From NCBI GenBank assembly GCA_965661115.1, contig CBFICO010000021.1, positions 1-28,184 on the forward strand: DNA of 28,184 nt. The letters are read 5' to 3'. The notes under the pieces were generated by a model. It ran no database searches and had not been told where the DNA came from. It worked only from the letters and a program-made list of their open reading frames with translations. Shown here in pieces: positions 7,584 through 14,510 of the stretch. Position numbers and translations under genes: made by a program. Position 1 is the first letter of the stretch. Each line of letters opens with the position of its first letter. This stretch comes from UBA6770 sp965661115. GTDB lineage: Bacteria; Bacteroidota; Bacteroidia; Flavobacteriales_G; Salibacteraceae.

Positions 7584-8924
7584 ATGAATAGAATTATAGA
7601 AACATTCAAGAATATTTACCGAATCGAAGAACTTCGTATTCGCATTCTTAATACCCTAGGGTTCCTTCTAATTTACAGATTGGGTTCTTTCGTGGTGTTA
7701 CCAGGTGTTGATTCTGTTGCTCTTCAGGCAGGTGCTTCTCAAGCTCAGGGTATTGCTGCCTTGTTAAATATGTTTGCTGGTGGAGCATTTAGTCGTGCAT
7801 CGGTATTTGCTCTTGGTATAATGCCTTATATCTCTGCTTCTATTGTTATGCAATTGTTGGGTATCGCTATCCCTCAATTTGCTAAACTTCAGAAAGAAGG
7901 GGAAAGTGGTAGAAAGAAAATTAACCAGTGGACTAGATTGCTAACAATTGCAATTTGTTTGGCTCAAGCGCCTTCTTACATTGCTACTCAGGTTCCTGCT
8001 AACGCTATTGTAATGGACTCTATGTTATTTTGGGTTTCCTCTGTGGTGTTATTAGTTACAGGTACTATGTTCGTAATGTGGTTGGGTGAGAAAATCACTG
8101 ATAAAGGTTTAGGAAACGGTATCTCTCTATTAATTATGATAGGTATCATTGCTAACTTGCCAACCGCTATTGCATTTGAGTTCCAATCTCAGATTGGCGT
8201 AGGTGGCGGTGGATTAGTATTATTCCTTATCGAGATCGTTTTCTTATTACTAGTAACCATAGCTACAATATTATTGGTTCAAGGAGTAAGACGAGTTCCA
8301 GTTAACTTTGCTAAAAACGTTGTTGGTAGCCGTCAGTATGGAGGAGCAAGACAATACTTACCGCTAAAGGTTAACGCTAGTGGGGTAATGCCAATCATTT
8401 TTGCTCAAGCATTAATGTTTGTTCCAATGACTATTGTAGGGTTTTCCGATTCTGAAGCGCTTACAGGAGTTGCTGCTGCATTTGGAGATATTACTGGATT
8501 TTGGTACAATTTCATCTTCGCCATTTTAATTATTGCGTTTACGTACTTCTACACTGCTATCACGGTTAATCCAAACCAAATGGCAGATGATTTAAAGAAG
8601 AATGGTGGATTTGTTCCAGGTATTAGACCAGGTAAAGACACAGCAGAATTTTTAGATACAATTATTTCAAGAATTACACTTCCAGGATCATTTTTCTTGG
8701 CGATTGTAGCAATTCTCCCAGCATTTGCAATGATTGCAGGTGTTAGTACTGGATTTGCTTACTTCTTTGGAGGTACTTCGCTACTGATTATGGTAGGTGT
8801 TATTTTAGATACTCTTCAGCAAGTAGAAAGCTACTTGTTGATGAGAGAATATGACGGATTGATGAAGTCCGGAAGAATTAGCGGTCGTTCGTCGGCCAAT
8901 ACATACGGAGGAGTAGCTCAATAG
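7584..8924 (+). CDS. secY: Sec translocon channel subunit SecY
   Basis: SecY is the protein-conducting channel of the inner membrane. It works with SecE, SecG and the SecA motor to export proteins and insert membrane proteins. The protein has 446 residues and about ten hydrophobic segments. It starts with a cytoplasmic amphipathic helix (FKNIYRIEELRIRILNTLGF). The plug and early TM region contains LNMFAGGAFSRASVFALGIMP, and the conserved GNGISLLIMIGI loop follows. A VNPNQMADDLKKNGGFVPGIRPG loop, split here only for reading, marks the cytoplasmic SecA/ribosome contact. Its TAG stop abuts the ATG of map. Confidence 0.98.
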   Translation: MNRIIETFKNIYRIEELRIRILNTLGFLLIYRLGSFVVLPGVDSVALQAGASQAQGIAALLNMFAGGAFSRASVFALGIMPYISASIVMQLLGIAIPQFAKLQKEGESGRKKINQWTRLLTIAICLAQAPSYIATQVPANAIVMDSMLFWVSSVVLLVTGTMFVMWLGEKITDKGLGNGISLLIMIGIIANLPTAIAFEFQSQIGVGGGGLVLFLIEIVFLLLVTIATILLVQGVRRVPVNFAKNVVGSRQYGGARQYLPLKVNASGVMPIIFAQALMFVPMTIVGFSDSEALTGVAAAFGDITGFWYNFIFAILIIAFTYFYTAITVNPNQMADDLKKNGGFVPGIRPGKDTAEFLDTIISRITLPGSFFLAIVAILPAFAMIAGVSTGFAYFFGGTSLLIMVGVILDTLQQVESYLLMREYDGLMKSGRISGRSSANTYGGVAQ

Positions 8925-9707
8925 ATGGGTCAGATCTTTTTAAAGACTGGCGAGGAAATTGAAATCCTACGTGAGAGTTGTTTGCTTGTTGGAAAAACCT
9001 TAGCCGAAGTTGCTAAGTTAATTGAGCCCGGAATGACAACAAATAAGTTGGATGCCGTGGCAGAGCAGTTTATTCTTGACAATGGTGCAAAACCTGGTTT
9101 TAAAGGTTTGTACGGTTGCCCAAGTACTTTGCTTACCTCAGTTAACGAAGCGGTTGTTCACGGTTTACCCACTGATAAACCATTAGAAGATGGTGATATT
9201 GTGGCAGTAGATTGTGGGGTTTTAAAAAATGGCTTCTACGGAGATTCTGCTTTTACTTTCCAAGTAGGAGAGGTTTCAACAGAAGTTAAGGAGTTATTGA
9301 GAGTTACAAGAGAGGCGCTTTATTTAGGAATTGAAGCAGCAAGAGTGGGTAACAGAATTGGCGATATTGGAAGCGCTGTTCAATCTCATGCAGAAGCTCA
9401 CGGTTATGGTGTTGTTCGAGAGTTGGTTGGTCACGGGTTAGGTAGAAGCTTACACGAGGGGCCAGAGGTTCCAAATTTTGGGAAACCAGGAAGAGGAAAA
9501 CAACTTAAGAACGGAATGACTATCGCAATTGAACCTATGATAAACATGGGAACAAAAGATGTCAAACAACTGAGTGACGGTTGGACTATCGTTACAAAAG
9601 ATGGAAAACCATCGGCTCATTTTGAGCACGATGTAGCAATAATAAATGGCAAGGCAGAAATTCTGTCGAGCTTTGAAGAGATTGAAAAAGTATTAGAAAA
9701 TAAATAG
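8925..9707 (+). CDS. map: methionine aminopeptidase type I
   Basis: Map removes the initiator methionine from nascent proteins in the cytosol, using two divalent metal ions. The protein has 260 residues. All five metal ligands are recognisable: Asp in IVAVDCGV, Asp in FYGDSAF, His in GHGLGRSLHEGPEVP, Glu in IAIEPMI, and Glu in AHFEHDVAI. The substrate-side His in VVHGLP is also present. No N-terminal zinc-finger extension is seen, so this is type Ia. adk, which separates secY from map in many bacteria, is absent here. The start codon directly follows the secY stop. Confidence 0.97.
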   Translation: MGQIFLKTGEEIEILRESCLLVGKTLAEVAKLIEPGMTTNKLDAVAEQFILDNGAKPGFKGLYGCPSTLLTSVNEAVVHGLPTDKPLEDGDIVAVDCGVLKNGFYGDSAFTFQVGEVSTEVKELLRVTREALYLGIEAARVGNRIGDIGSAVQSHAEAHGYGVVRELVGHGLGRSLHEGPEVPNFGKPGRGKQLKNGMTIAIEPMINMGTKDVKQLSDGWTIVTKDGKPSAHFEHDVAIINGKAEILSSFEEIEKVLENK

Positions 9708-9709
9708 GT

Positions 9710-9928
9710 ATGGCCAAACAGGCATCTATAGAACAAGACGGAACTATTATCGAAGCACTTTCAAACGCAATGTTTAGAGTAGAGCTAGAAAATGGTCACG
9801 TTATAACAGCTCATATCTCAGGTAAAATGAGAATGCACTACATTAAAATTTTACCCGGTGATAAGGTAAAAGTTGAAATGTCGCCATACGATTTGACAAA
9901 AGGAAGAATTACATTCAGATACAAATAA
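9710..9928 (+). CDS. infA: translation initiation factor IF-1
   Basis: IF-1 binds the A site of the small subunit during initiation. It is a 72-residue single OB-fold protein, the normal length. The sequence MAKQASIEQDGTIIEAL, the LENGHVITAHISGKMRMHYI strand pair (about residues 26-45), and the end PYDLTKGRITFRYK are classical. It starts two bases after the map stop and is followed seven bases later by rpmJ. Confidence 0.98.
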   Translation: MAKQASIEQDGTIIEALSNAMFRVELENGHVITAHISGKMRMHYIKILPGDKVKVEMSPYDLTKGRITFRYK

Positions 9929-9935
9929 TAGACTG

Positions 9936-10052
9936 ATGAAAGTAAGAGCATCAATTAAGAAAAGAAGTGAGGATTGTAAGATCGTACGCCGTAAAGGAAA
10001 ATTGTACGTGATTAACAAGAAGAATCCAAAATTTAAACAAAGACAAGGATAA
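9936..10052 (+). CDS. rpmJ: 50S ribosomal protein bL36 (zinc-ligand-free form)
   Basis: This short gene of 38 codons plus stop begins MKVRASIKKRSEDCKIVRR and ends NPKFKQRQG, unmistakably bL36. The zinc-ribbon ligands of the canonical form (Cys11, Cys14, Cys27, His33 in E. coli) are here Ser11, Cys14, Asn27 and Phe33, so zinc binding is very unlikely. Loss of the ligands is, from memory, common in Bacteroidota. It lies between infA and rpsM, its conserved place. Confidence 0.97.
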   Translation: MKVRASIKKRSEDCKIVRRKGKLYVINKKNPKFKQRQG

Positions 10053-10062
10053 TAACTAGATT

Positions 10063-10440
10063 ATGGCTAGGATTGCAGGAATAGATCTACCTAAAGAAAA
10101 GAGAGGTGTTATTGGACTTACCTATATTTACGGTATTGGACCAACTACAGCTAAAAAAATTCTTTCTAAAAGTGGTGTATCAGAAGATACAAAAGTTAAG
10201 GATTGGAATGACGATGAGTTAGCGAGCATCCGTAACTACATTAACTCTACACTTAAAGTTGAAGGAGCTTTACGTTCAGAAGTTCAGTTGAATATTAAAC
10301 GTTTGATGGACATTGGTTGCTACAGAGGTATTCGTCACAGAAACGGGTTACCATTGCGTGGTCAAAGAACCAAGAACAACAGTAGAACTCGTAAAGGGAA
10401 AAGAAAAACTATTGCAAACAAAAAGATTGCAACTAAATAG
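10063..10440 (+). CDS. rpsM: 30S ribosomal protein uS13
   Basis: uS13 lies in the head of the small subunit and contacts the P-site tRNA and uL5. It has 125 residues. It starts MARIAGIDLPKEKRG and has the helix-two-turn-helix motif TYIYGIGPTTAKKILSKSG (about 20-38). The signature GCYRGIRHRNGLPLRGQRTK (about 86-105) is intact, followed by a basic tail. It opens the alpha-operon segment. The 10-base gap upstream leaves no room for an E. coli-type S4 pseudoknot. Confidence 0.98.
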   Translation: MARIAGIDLPKEKRGVIGLTYIYGIGPTTAKKILSKSGVSEDTKVKDWNDDELASIRNYINSTLKVEGALRSEVQLNIKRLMDIGCYRGIRHRNGLPLRGQRTKNNSRTRKGKRKTIANKKIATK

Positions 10441-10449
10441 TAAATAATT

Positions 10450-10833
10450 ATGGCTAAGTCAAGCGCAAAGAAGTTTAAAGTAAAGATTGATGCAGTTGGT
10501 GAAGCGCACGTAAAAGCGTCGTTCAATAACATCATTATTACCTTAACTAATTCACAAGGACAAACCATTTCATGGTCATCTGCTGGTAAAATGGGTTTTA
10601 GAGGTTCTAAAAAGAATACTCCTTATGCTGCTCAACAAGCTGCTCAAGATTGTGCACAAGTTGCATACGATGCAGGTTTGAGAAAGGTAAAGTTGTATGT
10701 AAAGGGACCTGGTTCAGGTAGAGAATCTGCTATTAGAACTATCCACAATGCAGGTATTCAAGTAACAGAAATAGTTGATGTTACTCCATTACCACACAAC
10801 GGGTGTCGTCCTCCGAAAAGAAGAAGAGTATAA
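10450..10833 (+). CDS. rpsK: 30S ribosomal protein uS11
   Basis: uS11 lies on the platform of the small subunit near the mRNA exit. It has 127 residues. The blocks NIIITLTNSQGQTISWSSAG and GAGRESAIR-like GSGRESAIRTIHNAG are present, and the C-terminus TPLPHNGCRPPKRRRV contains the conserved Asn-Gly often found as isoaspartate. It is followed by an unusually long 79-base gap before rpsD. Confidence 0.98.
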   Translation: MAKSSAKKFKVKIDAVGEAHVKASFNNIIITLTNSQGQTISWSSAGKMGFRGSKKNTPYAAQQAAQDCAQVAYDAGLRKVKLYVKGPGSGRESAIRTIHNAGIQVTEIVDVTPLPHNGCRPPKRRRV

Positions 10834-10847
10834 TTAATTTTTAATCC

Positions 10848-10898
10848 AGAAAGGAATTCGGTTATCGAAGGATATGCCTTAATTCATAACCCCTTTCT
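10848..10898 (+). ncRNA. candidate structured leader of rpsD (possible S4-binding element)
   Basis: The gap between rpsK and rpsD folds into one long nested hairpin. Stem 1 (7 bp, AGAAAGG/CCTTTCT) pairs 10848-10854 with 10892-10898. Stem 2 (6 bp, GGTTAT/ATAACC) pairs 10860-10865 with 10886-10891. Stem 3 (4 bp, AAGG/CCTT) pairs 10868-10871 with 10877-10880 around an ATATG loop. The left bulge and the right internal loop both read AATTC, and GAATT at 10854-10858 could pair with AATTC at 10881-10885 as an alternative. There is no U-run after it, so it is not a terminator. S4 autoregulates through leader RNAs in other phyla; assigning S4 as the ligand here is inference. Confidence 0.55.
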
Positions 10899-10912
10899 AA
10901 AACAAACAGAAA

Positions 10913-11521
10913 ATGGCAAGATATAGAGGACCTAAGTCCAAAATCGCAAGAAAATTCTCAGACCCAATCTTTGGGCCTGACAAAGCACTTGAAAGAAAAA
11001 ATTATCCTCCAGGACAACACGGTCCTAACAAGAGGAGAGCAAAGAAAAGTGAGTATGCAGTCCAATTAGCTGAAAAACAAAAAGCTAAATATACTTACGG
11101 TATCCTAGAACGTCAGTTCGAAAACTTGTTTAACAAAGCATCTAGAACTAAAGGTATTACAGGTGAGAACTTGTTAATGCTTTGCGAAGCTAGATTAGAT
11201 AATACAGTATTCAGAATGGGTATTTCTCCTACCAGAAGAGGTGCTAGACAATTGGTAGGTCACCGTCACATTACGGTAAACGGAAACATTGTAAATATTC
11301 CTTCTTACACTTTAAGACCTGGTGACGTAGTTGCTGTAAGAGAGAAATCAAAATCTCTTGAAGCTATCAGAAATTCTGTTGCGTCTTCAGATGTATCTAA
11401 ATTCCCTTGGTTGGATTTCAATCGTGAGAATTTATCAGGAACATATGTACAAAACGCTCAACGTCTAGATATTCCAGAAAATATCAAAGAACAATTGATC
11501 GTAGAATTGTACTCTAAGTAA
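10913..11521 (+). CDS. rpsD: 30S ribosomal protein uS4 (zinc-free form)
   Basis: uS4 nucleates small-subunit assembly and, in several phyla, represses its own operon by binding its leader mRNA. The protein has 202 residues. The N-terminal domain lacks the zinc-binding cysteines of the C+ form. The NYPPGQHGPNKRR motif (about residues 31-43) and the S4 RNA-binding domain (RLDNTVFRMGISPTRRGARQ, then HITVNGNIVNIPS) are clear. It lies 79 bases after rpsK, with a structured hairpin in between, and 28 bases before rpoA. Confidence 0.98.
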   Translation: MARYRGPKSKIARKFSDPIFGPDKALERKNYPPGQHGPNKRRAKKSEYAVQLAEKQKAKYTYGILERQFENLFNKASRTKGITGENLLMLCEARLDNTVFRMGISPTRRGARQLVGHRHITVNGNIVNIPSYTLRPGDVVAVREKSKSLEAIRNSVASSDVSKFPWLDFNRENLSGTYVQNAQRLDIPENIKEQLIVELYSK

Positions 11522-11549
11522 TCATTAACGTAATCTTTAACAATAAAAC

Positions 11550-12539
11550 ATGGCAATCTTAGATTTTCAAAAACCAGATAAAGTCATAATGATCGAATCC
11601 GACGAAAAAGTTGGGCAATTCGAATTCAGACCCTTGGAACCAGGGTATGGAATTACAGTTGGTAATTCATTAAGAAGAATCTTACTTTCTTCTCTTGAAG
11701 GTTTTGCGGTAACTTCTGTAAAGATTGATGGCGTTGATCATGAATTTTCTACTATCGAAGGGGTAGCAGAAGACATTACTGAAATCATTTTGAATTTGAA
11801 ACAAGTACGTTTCAAACAACAAATAGAAGACATTAGCAGCGAAAAAGTGAACATCAAAGTTGGTGGTCAAGAAGCTTTAACTGCTGGTGATATAGGTCAA
11901 TTTACTTCAGCATTTCAAGTGTTGAATCCTGAGCAAGTAATTGCTAATATGGATAAGGGTGTTCAGCTTTCAATGGAATTAACGATCAATAAAGGTCGTG
12001 GTTATGTTCCTGCTGAAGAGAATAAAGTTGACGGATCGTTAGGTACTATTCCAATCGATTCAATCTTTACTCCAATAAGAAACGTTAAGTACTCTGTAGA
12101 GAACTACCGTGTGGAGCAAAAAACTGACTACGAAAAGTTAGTTATGGAGATTGAAACTGATGGTTCAGTTCATCCAAAAGAAGCTTTAAAAGAAGGTGCG
12201 AAGATTTTAATTCACCACTTCATGTTGTTCTCTGATGAGAAGATTACTCTAGATACAGAGGAAAAAGCAGCAGAAGAAGAGTTTGATGAAACTTCATTGC
12301 ACATGCGTCAATTACTTAAAACTAAATTGGTTGATTTAGATTTAAGTGTTAGAGCATTAAACTGCTTAAAGGCAGCTGAAATTGAAACTCTAGGTGACTT
12401 AGTTCAGTTCGATAAAAACGATATGCTTAAATTCAGAAATTTTGGTAAGAAATCTCTTACTGAGTTAGAAGAATTAGTAGAGGTGAAAGGATTGTCTTTC
12501 GGAATGAATTTGTCTAAGTACAAATTAGAGAAGGAGTAA
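11550..12539 (+). CDS. rpoA: RNA polymerase alpha subunit
   Basis: RpoA dimerises to scaffold assembly of the RNA polymerase core, and its C-terminal domain contacts activators and UP-element DNA. The protein has 329 residues. The N-terminal domain shows GYGITVGNSLRRILLSSLEG (about residues 33-52) and KGRGYVPAEENK. An acidic linker (EEKAAEEEFDE, about 233-243) leads to the C-terminal domain with LDLSVRALNCLKAAEIETLGDL and FGKKSLTELEE, a pair of helix-hairpin-helix motifs. It is the usual penultimate gene of the alpha segment. Confidence 0.98.
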   Translation: MAILDFQKPDKVIMIESDEKVGQFEFRPLEPGYGITVGNSLRRILLSSLEGFAVTSVKIDGVDHEFSTIEGVAEDITEIILNLKQVRFKQQIEDISSEKVNIKVGGQEALTAGDIGQFTSAFQVLNPEQVIANMDKGVQLSMELTINKGRGYVPAEENKVDGSLGTIPIDSIFTPIRNVKYSVENYRVEQKTDYEKLVMEIETDGSVHPKEALKEGAKILIHHFMLFSDEKITLDTEEKAAEEEFDETSLHMRQLLKTKLVDLDLSVRALNCLKAAEIETLGDLVQFDKNDMLKFRNFGKKSLTELEELVEVKGLSFGMNLSKYKLEKE

Positions 12540-12575
12540 TAGTAAAGGATAGCTAACTGCGAATTTCGAGTTAAA

Positions 12576-13169
12576 ATGAGACACAATAACAAAACAAAAA
12601 GTTTAGGTAGAAAAGCGGGCCACCGTCGCGCTTTGATGGCTAACCTTGCTAGTTCTTTAATTGAACACAAAAGAATAAATACAACTTTAGCTAAAGGTAA
12701 GTCACTGAGAACTTACGTTGAGCCATTGCTTACTAAAGCTAAAAACGATACAACTCACTCACGTCGTGTAGTATTTGGATACCTTCAGAACAAAACTGTT
12801 GTAGCAGAATTGTTTAGAGAGGTTGCTCCGAAAATTGCGGACAGACCAGGAGGTTACACGAGAATTATCAAAACTGGAGCCAGAAAAGGTGACGGCGCTG
12901 AAATGTGTATGATTGAGCTAGTTGATTTCAACGAAACTTACGGAGCAGAGACTAAAAAGAAAACTACACGTAGAAGAAGAAAAAAATCTTCTGACACAGT
13001 AGCTACATCTGCAGCAGAAACAAAAGCAGCAGTTGAAGAGGCAGAAGTAGTAGAAGAGGTTAAAGAAACTCCAGCTCCAGAAGCTAAAGTTGAAGAGCCA
13101 AAAGTAGAAGAGAAAAAAGAAGCTCCAAAAGCTGAGGCTGATACTAAAGAAGAAAAAGACAAAGAATAA
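12576..13169 (+). CDS. rplQ: 50S ribosomal protein bL17 with long acidic tail
   Basis: bL17 binds near the tunnel exit of the large subunit. Residues 1 to about 125 are a standard bL17 (MRHNNKTKSLGRKAGHRRAL, then a TRIIKTGARKGDGAEMCMIEL block near 94-114). A short very basic stretch (KKKTTRRRRKKS, about 127-138) follows, then some 60 residues rich in Ala, Glu, Lys, Val and Pro with repeating EEx/KVEE units. The total of 197 residues compares with 127 in E. coli. The tail looks disordered and strongly charged. It is the last gene before a strong terminator. Confidence 0.96.
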   Translation: MRHNNKTKSLGRKAGHRRALMANLASSLIEHKRINTTLAKGKSLRTYVEPLLTKAKNDTTHSRRVVFGYLQNKTVVAELFREVAPKIADRPGGYTRIIKTGARKGDGAEMCMIELVDFNETYGAETKKKTTRRRRKKSSDTVATSAAETKAAVEEAEVVEEVKETPAPEAKVEEPKVEEKKEAPKAEADTKEEKDKE

Positions 13170-13196
13170 GTTGATTCATTGTTTTAAATAAACTTG

Positions 13197-13234
13197 AAAA
13201 GGACAATGCTAAATTAGTGTTGTCCTTTTTTTTT
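13197..13234 (+). terminator. intrinsic terminator after rplQ
   Basis: A 10-bp perfect stem, AAAAGGACAA (13197-13206) with TTGTCCTTTT (13220-13229), carries a small inner palindrome in the loop (CTAAATTAG). It runs into nine T residues (13226-13234). It lies 27 bases after the rplQ stop and ends the ribosomal superoperon. Confidence 0.9.
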
Positions 13235-13389
13235 GCATGAATATGTTGTTTAATATTTGTAAATAACTATCTGTATAAACTACCTGAAACCAAGGTGTCA
13301 AATTGTAATTTCGAGAAGCTAAAAAGCAACCCATTAATAGCTAAAAATAAGGGTTGATCATTGAATAAAAGAAGCTAAATAAACGCTAC
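13235..13389 (+). promoter_or_regulatory. carA leader/promoter region with AGCTAAA repeats and hairpin
   Basis: This 155-base stretch lies between the rplQ terminator and the carA start and must contain the promoter of carA-eno. No clean TAnnTTTG element was found; AATATTTG near 13250 has one mismatch. The heptamer AGCTAAA occurs three times (13317-13323, 13339-13345, 13373-13379). A 6-bp hairpin CAACCC/GGGTTG (13327-13332 with 13351-13356) places the second copy in its loop. A regulatory role is possible but unproven. Confidence 0.4.
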
Positions 13390-14508
13390 ATGAAATACGA
13401 AGAGAGAAAAGAAGCTGTATTACTTTTAGAAGATGGAACCGTATTCAAAGGCTTTGCTGTTGGTGCCATAGGCACAGCAACTGGCGAGATCGCTTTCAAT
13501 ACAGGAGTATATGGTTATCAAGAAATTTTTACCGACCCATCATACTACGGTCAAATTTTATTGCTTACCCCTTCGCATGTTGGGAACTATGGTGTGAAAG
13601 ACAGTGAGGTAGAATCTGATTCCATCAAAATTGAAGGATTAGTTTGTAAGAAGTTCTCTCAACACCATTCAAGGCCAGGTGCTACTGATTCGCTTCAAGG
13701 GTATTTTGAAAAAGATAATAAGGTTGGTATTTCAGATGTGGATACCAGAGCACTTACTCGTCACATCCGTTCATCTGGTGCAATGAACGCAATTATTTCC
13801 TCTGAGATTTTGGATATCGATGTATTAAAAGAAAAACTTAAGGAAGTTCCCAGTATGGATGGCTTGGAGTTATCTTCAAAAGTGTCTACCACTGAGCCTT
13901 ACTTTTATGGAGATGATTCTGCTGAGCACAAAGTGGCTGTAATTGATTATGGCGTAAAGCAAAATATTTTGCGCTGTTTGGCCGATAGAGGTTGCTACCT
14001 TAAAGTGTTCCCTTTTAACGCCTCTAAAGAAGAAATTATGGCGTGGAACCCCGACGGATTGATGTTGTCTAACGGCCCTGGAGATCCTTCTGCAATGCCT
14101 AGTGAAATTAATACGGTAAAAGATTTAGTGGACACCAATATTCCAACATTCGGAATTTGCCTTGGTCACCAAATTTTGTCCTTATCTCAAGGGTTGTCCA
14201 CAAAAAAAATGCACAATGGCCATCGTGGCGTTAATCATCCGGTTCAAAACCTTGAAACAACCAAATGCGAGGTAACTTCTCAAAATCACGGTTTTGTGGT
14301 TGATTGGGATTCTGCTGAAAAAGCGGAAAATATTACCATAACACATAAGCACTTGAATGATGATACCTTGGCTGGTATTCGTTTAGAGGACAAAAATGCA
14401 TTCTCTGTTCAATATCACCCTGAATCTTCTGCAGGTCCAAATGATTCTAGGTATTTATTCGATCAATTTATTTCAAATATTAAAGAAAGTAAAGCAGTAA
14501 AAGCATAG
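13390..14508 (+). CDS. carA: carbamoyl-phosphate synthase small (glutaminase) subunit
   Basis: CarA hydrolyses glutamine and channels ammonia to CarB, which makes carbamoyl phosphate for pyrimidine and arginine synthesis in the cytosol. The protein has 372 residues. The N-terminal CarA-specific domain (about 1-155, with FNTGVYGYQEIFTDPSYYGQ and DVDTRALTRHIR) is followed by a class I glutamine amidotransferase domain. The nucleophile is Cys257 in FGICLGHQ, with His343 and Glu345 in QYHPESSAGPND. LSNGPGDPS forms the oxyanion region. carB is not adjacent. eno begins two bases downstream, an arrangement I associate with Flavobacteriia. Confidence 0.97.
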   Translation: MKYEERKEAVLLLEDGTVFKGFAVGAIGTATGEIAFNTGVYGYQEIFTDPSYYGQILLLTPSHVGNYGVKDSEVESDSIKIEGLVCKKFSQHHSRPGATDSLQGYFEKDNKVGISDVDTRALTRHIRSSGAMNAIISSEILDIDVLKEKLKEVPSMDGLELSSKVSTTEPYFYGDDSAEHKVAVIDYGVKQNILRCLADRGCYLKVFPFNASKEEIMAWNPDGLMLSNGPGDPSAMPSEINTVKDLVDTNIPTFGICLGHQILSLSQGLSTKKMHNGHRGVNHPVQNLETTKCEVTSQNHGFVVDWDSAEKAENITITHKHLNDDTLAGIRLEDKNAFSVQYHPESSAGPNDSRYLFDQFISNIKESKAVKA

Positions 14509-14510
14509 TA

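Noticed and set aside
10838..10912. rpsK-rpsD hairpin considered as an intrinsic terminator
   Set aside because: No T-run follows the stem, and rpsD and rpoA downstream need the transcript.
12938..13162. Open frame on the minus strand opposite the bL17 tail
   Set aside because: It is the complement of a low-complexity Ala/Glu/Lys repeat, giving a Ser/Ala/Thr-rich peptide with no domain.
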